The notes beneath the pieces are model-generated. The model had not been told where the DNA came from, made no database searches, and saw nothing but the letters and a program-made list of their open reading frames with translations. Position numbers and translations under genes: made by a program. Below, piece by piece: positions 1 through 8,822 of a stretch of DNA of 64,000 nt. How positions within the stretch are numbered: the stretch's first letter is position 1; the number at the start of each line of letters is the position of its first letter. This DNA is from an uncultured Hyphomicrobiales bacterium (GTDB lineage Bacteria > Pseudomonadota > Alphaproteobacteria > Rhizobiales > Beijerinckiaceae). The DNA lies in the NCBI GenBank assembly GCA_903931945.1, contig CAIZEI010000151.1, positions 1-64,000 of the forward strand. The letters run 5' to 3'.

Positions 1-432
1 ATCGGCGCGCCCGAATGGAAAACCGACCCCGATTTCGCCAAACCGGTCGCGCGCCTGCCGCGTCTCAACCAGATTTTCGGACGCATCGAAGACTGGACGA
101 TGACCAAGACCAAATTCGAGGCGATGAACATCCTGAACGAATTCGACATTCCCTGCGGACCCATTCTTTCGATGAAAGAACTGGCGGAGGATCAATCGCT
201 CCGCGCCACCGGAACGATCGTCGAAGTCGATCATCCCGTACGCGGCAAATATCTCTCGGTCGGAAATCCCATTAAATTGTCCGGAAGCCCAACCGAAGTG
301 ACGCGTTCGCCGCTGCTTGGCGAGCACACTGACGAAATCCTGCGTCAGGCGCTCGGTTACACGGAACAGGAGGTTGCCGAGATTCGGCACGCTGGCGCGC
401 TTGATCCGCTGCCTAAAAAGCCGACCGCGTAA
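1..432 (+). CDS. frc: Formyl-CoA:oxalate CoA-transferase, C-terminal part (5' end outside window)
   Basis: This is the last 143 residues of a class III (CaiB/BaiF) CoA-transferase, read in frame from base 1. The family moves CoA from formyl-CoA to oxalate in the cytoplasm, feeding oxalyl-CoA decarboxylase. The segment [20 protein letters not shown] followed by [19 protein letters not shown] and VGNPIKL is very close to characterised formyl-CoA transferases, which makes the subfamily call firm. The ORF track starts it at an internal ATG (base 100), but the frame is open to the window edge. The next gene downstream is an oxalate/formate antiporter, which supports an oxalate-degradation role. 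Confidence 0.93.
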   Translation: MGAPEWKTDPDFAKPVARLPRLNQIFGRIEDWTMTKTKFEAMNILNEFDIPCGPILSMKELAEDQSLRATGTIVEVDHPVRGKYLSVGNPIKLSGSPTEVTRSPLLGEHTDEILRQALGYTEQEVAEIRHAGALDPLPKKPTA

Positions 433-560
433 TCGTTCGAGCAATCGGTCGGGCGCGCTCACTCCCGACCGAAATCTCGCCACCCTGCATTTTCAAAATA
501 TCCTTTGCGTCGAAATCGATTTGGAACAACCGCGAAAAGTGCGGACCTGGGGGAAACAAA

Positions 561-1841
561 ATGTCGGATCCGCATACGCGAGGCGCCATGTCGCGCTCAT
601 TTGGCAATGGCTATCGCTGGGCTCAGCTCATCATGGGCGTCGTCTGCATGGCAATGATCGCCAATCTTCAATATGGCTGGACTCTGTTTGTCGATCCCAT
701 CGACGCATAGAACCATTGGGGCCGCGTCGATATCCAGTTCGCGTTTTCGTTGTTTGTATTGACCGAGACCTGGCTGGTCCCCGTCGAGGCCTGGTTCGTC
801 GATCGCTTCGGCCCCACCATCGTTGTCATGTTTGGCGGCGTGATGATCGGGCTGGCGTGGATCCTCAACGCCTATGCGAGTTCGCTCTGGATGCTCTACC
901 TTGGCGCAATCCTTGGCGGCGTCGGCGCGGGCTCCGTATATGGAACCTGCGTCGGAAACGCCTTGAAATGGTTTCCGGACCGGCGGGGACTCGCTGCGGG
1001 CCTGACCGCAGCCGGCTTTGGGGCCGGCGCAGCCATCACGGTTGTGCCGATCGCCCAGATGATCAAGGCGAACGGCTATGAACAGGCGTTCCTGACCTTC
1101 GGCATCGGGCAAGGCTTGATCGTACTCACTCTTGCGTTGTTCATTCGCCCACCGACAACGTCCGGCCCGGCGATCAGGAAGGCCAGCAAATTCGCACAGA
1201 CGATGGTCGACTATGCGCCGAAGAACGTGTTGAACAAACCTGTGTTCTGGGCGCTGTATCTGGCCTTCGTCACGGTCGCCTGTTGCGGTCTGACGTTCGC
1301 GGCGCAGGTCGCCCCGCTCGCCAAGGACTTCAAGATCGCTGACATGCCGGTCAGCATCATCGGCATACAGGGCGCCGCACTCGCCGTCGGCCTCTCACTG
1401 CAGCGAATTTTCGACGGTTTCGGGCGCCCGTTCTTCGGCTGGGTGTCCGACAACATCGGGCGCGAAAACACGATGTTCATTGCTTTCGCAACGGCGGCAG
1501 TCGCGCTCTACACGGTCGGAAACTATGGGCAATCGCCAACGGTCTTTGTCATTGCCTCCGCCATCTATTTTCTCGTGTTCGGCGAGATTTACAGCCTCTT
1601 CCCCTCGACCTGCGGAGACACATTCGGGGCGAAGTTCGCCGCCACCAACGCGGGAATGCTTTACACGGCCAAAGGAACTGCGGCGTTGCTCGTGCCATTC
1701 GCCGGCCAGCTTGCCGCTGCGCAGGGCTGGCACAATGTGTTCACAATCGGCGTCGGACTCAACGCGGCCGCGGCGCTGTTCGCCCTGTTCGTCATCAAAC
1801 CCTTGCGGGCGCGCCATATCGCAAATTCGCAAAAGCCTTAA
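561..1841 (+). pseudogene. oxlT: Oxalate/formate antiporter (MFS) interrupted by an in-frame TAG
   Basis: The reading frame from ATG 561 (good GGGGGA ribosome-binding site) encodes an OxlT-type major facilitator that would exchange oxalate for formate across the inner membrane. At codon 50 (bases 708-710) there is a TAG; both sides are in the same frame and match the family, ...LFVDPIDA*NHWGRVDIQFAFS..., where OxlT proteins normally have Lys (DAKNHWGR). One base change (AAG to TAG) explains it. Read-through would give about 426 residues with the usual 12 membrane segments. The ORF track only shows the part from a TTG at 750, which lacks helix 1. Next to frc. It may be a true pseudogene, a sequencing error or a suppressed stop; the sequence cannot decide. 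Confidence 0.88.
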
Positions 1842-1882
1842 ATCGATGCGCAGCCGCGATCGATCTGCGCTATTTGAAACGT

Positions 1883-1906
1883 GCGCGCCGGTTCTGGCCG
1901 GCGCGC
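1883..1906 (+). terminator. Hairpin after oxlT, probable terminator
   Basis: A perfect 9-bp inverted repeat, GCGCGCCGG and CCGGCGCGC, flanks a six-base loop about 40 bases after the oxlT stop. The following bases are only weakly T-rich, so termination is likely but not certain. Confidence 0.5.
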
Positions 1907-2074
1907 GCTCATTCTTGCGACACCCCCCTCGTCTCGTCTCGAAAGGCGCCGGCCAATCCTGCAGCCGTCAACCAAACGTCCACGATATCGCTGGCGCCAT
2001 CGCATCGCCCGCGCCAATCTGTTAGCATGTAGAAAAGCGTCGGCGGACGGGGCCGCGCTGTGAAGGGGGTAGAC

Positions 2075-3259
2075 ATGCCGGGCATTCGTTTTTCGTCCGC
2101 AGTTCTGGCTGCGGTCTTCAGCGCAGTTATGTGTCGCAGCGCGCTGGCTGCGGACACGTTCAAGATCGATGTGATTACGCCCCTGACCGGCGGCGGGTCG
2201 TTTCTCGGAAAAGGCCAGCAATTCACGCTGGAGGCGCTCAAGGCCATCGCGAACAAGGAAGGCGGCATTGTTGGCCGCGAGATCGAATTTGTCTATCATG
2301 ACGATCAGTCGAGCCCGCAGACCGCTGTGCAACTTGCAACCGCAGTCATCGCCGGCAAACCGGCTGTTATGATCGGCTCCAGCCTCGTGGCGATGTGCAA
2401 CGCCATCGCGCCATCGCTGAAATCCGGTCCCTTCGATTATTGTCTGTCGCCGGGCGTGCACCCGCCTGCGGGCTCATTCCAGTTTTCGAGCAATATCGAC
2501 ACGCATGATCTCATGGATGTCATGCTGCGCAATTTCAAACTGCGGGGCTGGACGAAAATTGCTTTCATGACGTCGACAGACGCGTCGGGGCAGGACGCTG
2601 AACGCGGCTTTGACGAAGCGATGAAATCGCCCGAGTTTGCAGGGCTCGCGGTCGTTGAACGCCAGCGTTTCAATCCAACGGACGTGTCCGTATCGGCGCA
2701 GATTGAGCGCATCAAGGCCGCCGCGCCGCAGGTCTTTGTCGCCTGGTCCACCGGCGCCCCGATTGGCACAATCCTGAAAGCCACATATCAGGCGGGCCTC
2801 GATGTCCCCTTTGTCACCACCAGCGGCAACCAGACCTTCGCGCAGTTCGATCAATACAAGGATTTCATGCCAAAATCGGTCTATCTGCCGGCATCGGCCT
2901 TTTTCGCGCATGACGGCCTGTACACGCTCGACCCGCTTGTCGAGGATGCGCAAAAGCGGTTTTTCGATGCGCACAAGGCGGCGGGCGTCGTACCAGATAA
3001 TATGGCGGCGCTGGTTTGGGACCCCGTCAACATCATCATTTCGGCGCTGCGCAAGCTGGGCCCTGACGCCAAAGCCGAGGATGTCAGGGCCTATATTGCG
3101 GGGCTGACCGATTATCCTGGCGCGGTCGGCATTCACGATTTCAAAGCCGTGCCGCAACGCGGACTGACCACCAAAAACGCGATCATGACGCTTTGGGATC
3201 CAGCCCTGCACAACTGGGTTCCGGCAAGTCGGCCCACAGGCCTTCTGTTGGCAAAATAG
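2075..3259 (+). CDS. Branched-chain amino acid-type ABC transporter substrate-binding protein
   Basis: A 394-residue periplasmic type I binding protein (Peripla_BP_6 family) that captures the ligand for the permease encoded just downstream. An N-terminal signal peptide ends near SALA-ADTF. The start of the mature part, FKIDVITPLTGGGSFLGKGQ, and the EGGIVGREIEFVYHDDQS segment are characteristic. I place the start at ATG 2075 because AAGGGGG lies five bases upstream; the track start is a GTG at 2060 with no such site. It opens an operon with livHM, livG, livF and hyuAB. The ligand cannot be read from sequence; the hyuAB genes suggest a hydantoin, lactam or related N-heterocycle rather than leucine. 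Confidence 0.9.
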   Translation: MPGIRFSSAVLAAVFSAVMCRSALAADTFKIDVITPLTGGGSFLGKGQQFTLEALKAIANKEGGIVGREIEFVYHDDQSSPQTAVQLATAVIAGKPAVMIGSSLVAMCNAIAPSLKSGPFDYCLSPGVHPPAGSFQFSSNIDTHDLMDVMLRNFKLRGWTKIAFMTSTDASGQDAERGFDEAMKSPEFAGLAVVERQRFNPTDVSVSAQIERIKAAAPQVFVAWSTGAPIGTILKATYQAGLDVPFVTTSGNQTFAQFDQYKDFMPKSVYLPASAFFAHDGLYTLDPLVEDAQKRFFDAHKAAGVVPDNMAALVWDPVNIIISALRKLGPDAKAEDVRAYIAGLTDYPGAVGIHDFKAVPQRGLTTKNAIMTLWDPALHNWVPASRPTGLLLAK

Positions 3260-3271
3260 GTCAGCGCCGAC

Positions 3272-5164
3272 GTGTCGGGATTTTTGCAGATTGTCATTGG
3301 CGGCCTGTCGCAGGGCGGGGTTTTTGCCGCCGTCGCGCTCGGCTTTTCGCTGGTTTACCGCGTCACCGGCGTCGTGAACCTGTCACAGGGCGCGTTCTGC
3401 GTGCTTGGCGCGATGGCGATGTATTATTTTCAGGTCGTGTTCGGCTGGCCGACGCCCATCGCCGCATTTGCAGCGATCGTTTCGGTCGTTGCCTTCGGTC
3501 TGCTCGTTGGGGTTTCCACTTTCGTGCCCGCCGTCTCGACCCTGCCCGTCAGCAGCACGCTTGTGTTGACGGCGGGATTGCTGACCTTCCTTGAAGGCGT
3601 CGCGCTGATCGTCTGGGGCAATCAACCCTATGCGCTGCCGCCATTCTCCGGCGAAGCGCCGGTCGTATTTGGCGCGCTGCGAATCCCCACGCAAGGCCTC
3701 TGGCTTGCAGGCGGCACAGTTGCGATGATTGCAGCGCTCTGGCGGCTGGTTTATCGCACGTCGCTCGGCCGCGCCTTGCAGGCCTGCGCCGAAAACGCCA
3801 CGGCGGCTCGCCTGATGGGCATCGACACCAAACGGATGATGCTCATCTCATTTGGACTGGCGGCCGCGATTGGCGCCACAAGCGGACTTCTCGTCGCGCC
3901 AATCACGTCTCTCCAGTTCGATTCGGGGAGTTTTTTCACGACCTCCGGCTTTATCGCCGTCGCCATTGGCGGCATGGGCAGTTTCGCGGGCTCTGTCATT
4001 GGCGGGCTGACGCTCGGCGTCGCCGAACAACTCGCCGCTTATTATGTCTCTTCGCTTTTCGCCAACACGCTGGCTCTGCTTCTGCTCCTGGCGATGCTGC
4101 TGTGGCGCCCGAATGGATTGTTCTCCAGCGGCCCCGCACGGCGCGTCGATGTCCGTTCGGAAGCCCCGGTGCATCGCGCGGTCATCCGCTTGCCCGATGG
4201 TCGTATGATCGGACTTGCGCTTGCGCTTGTCATTGGCCTTGGCGTCATGCCGCTTCTGCCTCTGCCAAATGGCGTGTTGCCGTCGCTGGCTATCTCGATG
4301 ATCCTGTTTATTGCTGTGCTGGGGCTTGATGTGCTGATGGGATGGGCCGGGCAAGTCAGCCTCGGACAGGCCGGTTTCATGGCGATTGGCGGCTATACTG
4401 CCGCCATCCTCGCAACGACCTATGACTGGTCGCCGCTCGCGGGCGTTGCGGCGGGAGTCGCCCTCGCCCTCGTCTGCGCTCTGCTGCTTTCGCTGGTCAC
4501 CGGAAAATTGCGCGGACACTATCTTGCCCTGGCGACGCTGACATTCGGCCTGCTGGTGGATTCGCTAACCGTCGGACTGATCGACCTCACCGGTGGCCCT
4601 TCCGGACTTGTCGGCATCCCGTCCTTCGGCGTGGCGGGATTCGATTTTGACACCCCCGCCAGCATGTACTGGCTGGCGCTGGCGCTGGCTGCAATCTTCG
4701 TCGTCCTGCTCGAAGGCGGAATGCGCTCGAAATTCGGTCGCGATTTACAGGCTGTGCGCACAGACCAGCTTGCAGCAGCCGCGCTCGGCGTGAATGTCGG
4801 GCGTGTCAAGACAACAGCGCTGTGCATTTCTTCTGCGCTGGCCTCGCTTTCCGGTTCGCTCTACGCTTTCAACTTCCATTTCCTCTCGCCCGAAATGGTT
4901 GCAACGCCCCGCTCCTTCGAGATGATCGCCATGCTGGTGCTGGGCGGCGAAGGCACGCTTGTTGGCGGTTTGTTCGGCGCGCTGGCGCTGACTTTGTTGC
5001 CAACGCTCGTGCAAGGCCTCGCGCTTTACAAGACCATGGCCGAGGGCGCTCTGCTGGTCGGCACTTTCCTGCTCCTGCCTGAGGGTCTGTTTGGGCGGTT
5101 TGTGCTGGCAATCGCGCGCTGGGGCAAAGCTGGCTCCATGGCGCAGGGAAAGCTCCCGACATGA
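3272..5164 (+). CDS. Fused LivH-LivM ABC transporter permease
   Basis: A 630-residue inner-membrane protein joining the two permease subunits of a branched-chain amino acid-type importer, which are usually separate genes of about 300 residues each. Residues 1 to about 290 are LivH-like (GVFAAVALGFSLVYRVTGVVN near the start). After a short hydrophilic linker around 290-310 (ARRVDVRSEAPVHRAVIR), the rest is LivM-like, with MGWAGQVSLGQAGFMAIGGY. Starts with GTG 12 bases after the binding-protein gene and overlaps the ATPase gene by four bases (ATGA), indicating translational coupling. Confidence 0.92.
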   Translation: MSGFLQIVIGGLSQGGVFAAVALGFSLVYRVTGVVNLSQGAFCVLGAMAMYYFQVVFGWPTPIAAFAAIVSVVAFGLLVGVSTFVPAVSTLPVSSTLVLTAGLLTFLEGVALIVWGNQPYALPPFSGEAPVVFGALRIPTQGLWLAGGTVAMIAALWRLVYRTSLGRALQACAENATAARLMGIDTKRMMLISFGLAAAIGATSGLLVAPITSLQFDSGSFFTTSGFIAVAIGGMGSFAGSVIGGLTLGVAEQLAAYYVSSLFANTLALLLLLAMLLWRPNGLFSSGPARRVDVRSEAPVHRAVIRLPDGRMIGLALALVIGLGVMPLLPLPNGVLPSLAISMILFIAVLGLDVLMGWAGQVSLGQAGFMAIGGYTAAILATTYDWSPLAGVAAGVALALVCALLLSLVTGKLRGHYLALATLTFGLLVDSLTVGLIDLTGGPSGLVGIPSFGVAGFDFDTPASMYWLALALAAIFVVLLEGGMRSKFGRDLQAVRTDQLAAAALGVNVGRVKTTALCISSALASLSGSLYAFNFHFLSPEMVATPRSFEMIAMLVLGGEGTLVGGLFGALALTLLPTLVQGLALYKTMAEGALLVGTFLLLPEGLFGRFVLAIARWGKAGSMAQGKLPT

Positions 5165-5928
5165 CGTCGCCTGCTCTCGAAGTTCTCGATGTTTCCCGTC
5201 GGTTCGGCGGCTTGCTGGCTGTCGACCAGGTCAGCTTCACGATCGCACAAGGCGGTCTGAGCGCCCTGATCGGCCCGAACGGGGCGGGCAAGACCACCCT
5301 CTTCAACGCCATCACCAATCTGTTTCCGCCAAGCGCGGGCGAAGTGCGTTTTTTAGGAGAATCGCTCGCGGGTCTGGCCGGCGACAGGATCGCGCGACTT
5401 GGACTGATCCGGACATTCCAGTCCGCGCGCGTTTTTCCCGGCATGACGGTGCTCGAAAATGCGCTCGCAGGCGCCTGCCTGCACGTCCGCGCGCATCCTG
5501 CCGCACAGATGCTGCGCCTGCCCGGCGCACGCGCCGAGGAACGCAAATTGCGCGGTAAGGCCGAAGCGCTTCTCGACTTGATTGGCCTCCTGGCGTTTCG
5601 CGATTCCGCCGCAACGGACTTGCCGATGGGCGCACAAAAGAATCTTGAAGTCGTGCGGGCGCTGATGGCCAATCCGCGCATGTTGCTGCTGGATGAGCCT
5701 GCTGCAGGCCTCAACGATAGCGAAACCGCCGACCTTGCAGCCTTGCTGACCGCCATCAGGGATACGGGCGTGACCATCATGGTCGTCGAGCATAACATGT
5801 CGCTGGTGATGGGCATTGCCGATCAGGTGATCGTGCTCGACGCAGGCAAGCTCGTTGCTGTGGGATCGCCAACCGAAATCCAGGCGAACAGGCGCGTGAT
5901 CGAAGCCTATGTGGGAGCGGAGGGCTGA
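5161..5928 (+). CDS. Branched-chain amino acid-type ABC transporter ATPase (LivG-like)
   Basis: A 255-residue cytoplasmic ATPase powering the adjacent permease. Walker A GPNGAGKTT lies near residue 38 and Walker B MLLLDEPAAGLND near 178. The signature motif is the looser LPMGAQKNLEV form rather than LSGGQ; departures from LSGGQ are common in LivG proteins. The His switch is VVEHNMS. Start ATG overlaps the permease stop by four bases. Confidence 0.92.
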   Translation: MTSPALEVLDVSRRFGGLLAVDQVSFTIAQGGLSALIGPNGAGKTTLFNAITNLFPPSAGEVRFLGESLAGLAGDRIARLGLIRTFQSARVFPGMTVLENALAGACLHVRAHPAAQMLRLPGARAEERKLRGKAEALLDLIGLLAFRDSAATDLPMGAQKNLEVVRALMANPRMLLLDEPAAGLNDSETADLAALLTAIRDTGVTIMVVEHNMSLVMGIADQVIVLDAGKLVAVGSPTEIQANRRVIEAYVGAEG

Positions 5929-5929
5929 T

Positions 5930-6727
5930 ATGCTCAAGGCGGCAAATCTCTGCGCCGGTTATGGGCGCGACACGGTCCTGCGAAATATCGACCTGACTGT
6001 TTCGCCCGGCGAAATTGTCGCGTTGATCGGCGCCAATGGCGCGGGCAAATCGACATTGGTCAAAACAATCGCCGGGTTGCTGCCCGTCCGCAGCGGCGCG
6101 ATTTCGTTTGACGGCGAGAGGCTCGACCGCCTGACTCCCCGCGAGCGCGTCTTGCGCGGGATCTGTCTTGTGCCAGAGGGGCGGCAGATGTTCGGCGGCC
6201 TCACGATCGAGGCCAATCTGCGGCTGGGCGCCTATGCCCGCAAAGGGCTCGGCGACGCCGCGTTGAAGGACCTGATGGCGGATGCGTGCCGACCCTTCCC
6301 CATTCTGACACCGCGCTTGCATGAGCCGGCCGCCAATCTTTCAGGAGGTCAACAACAGATGCTGGCGATCGCGCGCGGGCTAATGTCGAGCCCCAAAGCG
6401 CTGCTTCTGGATGAACCCTCGCTTGGCCTGGCGCCGACGCTTGTCTCGGAAATTTTCCGCCTGATCGCCGACCTGCGCTCGCGCGGCTTCGCAATCCTGC
6501 TGTCCGAACAAAACGCGCGGCAAAGTCTGGCGATTTCCGACCGGGCCTATGTCATCGAGAACGGCTCGATCACCGCCAGCGGGACGGCCGGAGAAATACT
6601 GGCTTCCGACGAAATCGCGCAAAAATATCTGGGCGTTGGTCATCGCGTTGGCGATCCCACCAGCGCAAAACAGGTTGCCATGACCGCGCGTTTGCGCGAC
6701 ATCATGGCCGAAAATCGGGTTCTTTGA
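5930..6727 (+). CDS. Branched-chain amino acid-type ABC transporter ATPase (LivF-like)
   Basis: The second ATPase of the importer, 265 residues. Walker A GANGAGKSTL, signature LSGGQQQMLAIARGL and Walker B LLLDEPSLGL are intact; the switch is SEQN as usual in LivF. The track begins at ATG 5909 inside livG, but ATG 5930, one base after the livG stop and preceded by GGAGCGGAGG, is the better start. The C-terminus is about 30 residues longer than the usual end at YLGVG. HyuA follows after 10 bases. Confidence 0.9.
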   Translation: MLKAANLCAGYGRDTVLRNIDLTVSPGEIVALIGANGAGKSTLVKTIAGLLPVRSGAISFDGERLDRLTPRERVLRGICLVPEGRQMFGGLTIEANLRLGAYARKGLGDAALKDLMADACRPFPILTPRLHEPAANLSGGQQQMLAIARGLMSSPKALLLDEPSLGLAPTLVSEIFRLIADLRSRGFAILLSEQNARQSLAISDRAYVIENGSITASGTAGEILASDEIAQKYLGVGHRVGDPTSAKQVAMTARLRDIMAENRVL

Positions 6728-6737
6728 AAGGCAAGGT

Positions 6738-8822
6738 ATGATCGGCTGTCGACTGGCGGCGGATATCGGCGGCACTTTTACCGATATCGTGCTCGAGATG
6801 CCGCATGGCTTCGTATCGGAAAAGGTGCTGACAACGCCACAAGCGCCGGAACAGGGCGTTCTGACAGGCGTGCGCCAGGCGCTGGCGCGCGCGCGCGTGA
6901 CCCCCGAGGCGATCGAAGTCGCAATCCATGGCGCGACCCTCGCAACCAACGCAATCATCGAACGGCGCGGCGCGCGCACCGCTCTCATCGCGACGCAGGG
7001 CTTTCGCGACACGCTGGAATTCGCCTTCGGCCACAGATTCGATCAATATGATTTGTTGATGCAAAGACCCGAACCCTTGGCGCCGCGCCCGCTGCGCTTT
7101 GAGGCGCCCGAGCGCATTGGCGCCGACGGCTCGGTGCTGCTGTCGCTCGACGAAGCCGCAGTGCGCGCGCTTGCCAAACAGTTGCGCGATAGCAAAATCG
7201 AATCCGCCGCCATCTGTTACATGCACGCCTACCGCAACCCGGCGCATGAGGCGCGCACACGCGACATTCTGACTGAAGAGCTGCCCGGATTATACATCAG
7301 CGTCTCACACGAGATTTGCCCTGAAATCCGGGAATATGAGCGCGCCTCCACCACGGTCGCCAACGCCTATGTGCAGCCGCTGATCGCCTCCTATCTCGGG
7401 CGTTTGAGCGAGGGACTGCTCGCCATGGGAATCAAGGCGCCGCTGCTGATGATCATGTCCAGCGGATCGCTGACATCGGTTGAAACCGCCCGCAAATACC
7501 CAATCCGGCTCGTCGAATCCGGCCCCGCCGGCGGCGCGATTCTTGGCCAGCACGTCGCCCGGCAGGTCGGGGCGAATCGGGCCATCGCCCTCGATATGGG
7601 CGGCACGACGGCCAAGATTGTCCTGCTCAACGAATATCAACCGCGACACGCCCGCATGATGGAGGTGGCGCGCGTGCATCGCTTTCGCGCGGGCAGCGGC
7701 TTGCCCCTGCGAATCCCTGTGATCGACCTGATAGAAATTGGCGCAGGCGGCGGCTCGCTCGCCAGCGTCGATTCGCTCGGCCGCATCGTTGTGGGTCCGC
7801 GCAGCGCCGGCGCGTCGCCCGGGCCGGCGTGTTATAGTCTCGGCGGCAAAGAGCCGGCCATTACTGACGCCGACCTGTTGCTGGGCAAACTCGACCCTGA
7901 GAATTTCGCCGCCGGCACGATGCGCCTGAATGAAGCGCGCGCGCGCGAGGCGATCGATATGCACGTCGCTGCGGCGATCAGGACCGATGCGCCGACGGCG
8001 GCGGCGGGCATTGTTGAAATCGTCGATGAAAATATGGCCAACGCAACGCGCGTTCACGCGAGCGATCATGGCGACGAAATAGAATCCCGCACTCTGATTG
8101 CAACAGGTGGCGCTGCGCCGCTTCATGCGGGCCGCATCGCGCGAAAACTTGGCATCGACCGGCTGGTGATTCCGGTGGGCGCAGGCGTCGGTTCTGCGCA
8201 TGGATTTCTGAGAGCCCCCGTCGCCTATGAGGCTGTCGCTTCCCATGTGATGTCGCTGAAATCCTTTAACCTGCAGGCCATCAATGCGCTCTTTGCGCGC
8301 CTGCGCGCCGAGGCGCATGACATCGTCAATCTCGGCGTTGGATATGGCGACATCGTCGAGCGACGATTCGCCGATATGCGCTATCGCGGTCAGGGCCACG
8401 ATTTGCAAGTCGAGTTACCCGTGCGCGACTATGGGCCAGGCGACGGCGAAAGCCTCGCAAGGCTTTTCGACGAGGCCTATCTGCGGGTCTACAATCGCAC
8501 AATTCCGGGACTTTCTGTCGAAGCGCTGACCTGGACGCTGGAACTCTCGCGCGCGCCGCCGCAGTCCCCTGGCGAGCAGACTTCCCTGCGCGTCGTGCAT
8601 GGCGTGGCGAAGCCCAGTGGGCAGAGAAGCGTATTTGACGCTGATCTTGGCGCTCGCGTTGACGCTGGCGTTTATCATCGCAACGCCTTGCAGCCCGGAG
8701 CTGTTTTCACCGGCCCCGCGCTGATTATCGAAGACCAGACAACAACCTTTGCGCCTTCGGCCTTTGACTGCGCCGTCAGCGAACATGGCCATCTCATATT
8801 GACGCGGCGGAGCGGGGCATGA
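6738..8822 (+). CDS. hyuA: Hydantoinase/oxoprolinase family protein, HyuA-type subunit
   Basis: A 694-residue ATP-dependent subunit of the hydantoinase A/oxoprolinase superfamily, which couples ATP hydrolysis to opening of N-methylhydantoin, 5-oxoproline or related rings, or to carboxylation of ketones in the acetone/acetophenone carboxylase branch. The N-terminal DIGGTFTDIV and the later ALDMGGTTAKIVL are the two phosphate-binding motifs of this actin-like fold, in the normal order (Hydant_A_N then Hydantoinase_A), followed by a C-terminal domain. It overlaps hyuB by four bases (ATGA) and is in one operon with the ABC importer. The exact substrate is unknown. Confidence 0.9.
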   Translation: MIGCRLAADIGGTFTDIVLEMPHGFVSEKVLTTPQAPEQGVLTGVRQALARARVTPEAIEVAIHGATLATNAIIERRGARTALIATQGFRDTLEFAFGHRFDQYDLLMQRPEPLAPRPLRFEAPERIGADGSVLLSLDEAAVRALAKQLRDSKIESAAICYMHAYRNPAHEARTRDILTEELPGLYISVSHEICPEIREYERASTTVANAYVQPLIASYLGRLSEGLLAMGIKAPLLMIMSSGSLTSVETARKYPIRLVESGPAGGAILGQHVARQVGANRAIALDMGGTTAKIVLLNEYQPRHARMMEVARVHRFRAGSGLPLRIPVIDLIEIGAGGGSLASVDSLGRIVVGPRSAGASPGPACYSLGGKEPAITDADLLLGKLDPENFAAGTMRLNEARAREAIDMHVAAAIRTDAPTAAAGIVEIVDENMANATRVHASDHGDEIESRTLIATGGAAPLHAGRIARKLGIDRLVIPVGAGVGSAHGFLRAPVAYEAVASHVMSLKSFNLQAINALFARLRAEAHDIVNLGVGYGDIVERRFADMRYRGQGHDLQVELPVRDYGPGDGESLARLFDEAYLRVYNRTIPGLSVEALTWTLELSRAPPQSPGEQTSLRVVHGVAKPSGQRSVFDADLGARVDAGVYHRNALQPGAVFTGPALIIEDQTTTFAPSAFDCAVSEHGHLILTRRSGA

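Noticed and set aside
708-710. Pyrrolysine or other programmed recoding of TAG in oxlT
   Set aside because: No pylTS-like genes or downstream recoding element are visible and the residue is an ordinary surface Lys in homologs; mutation or sequencing error is more economical.
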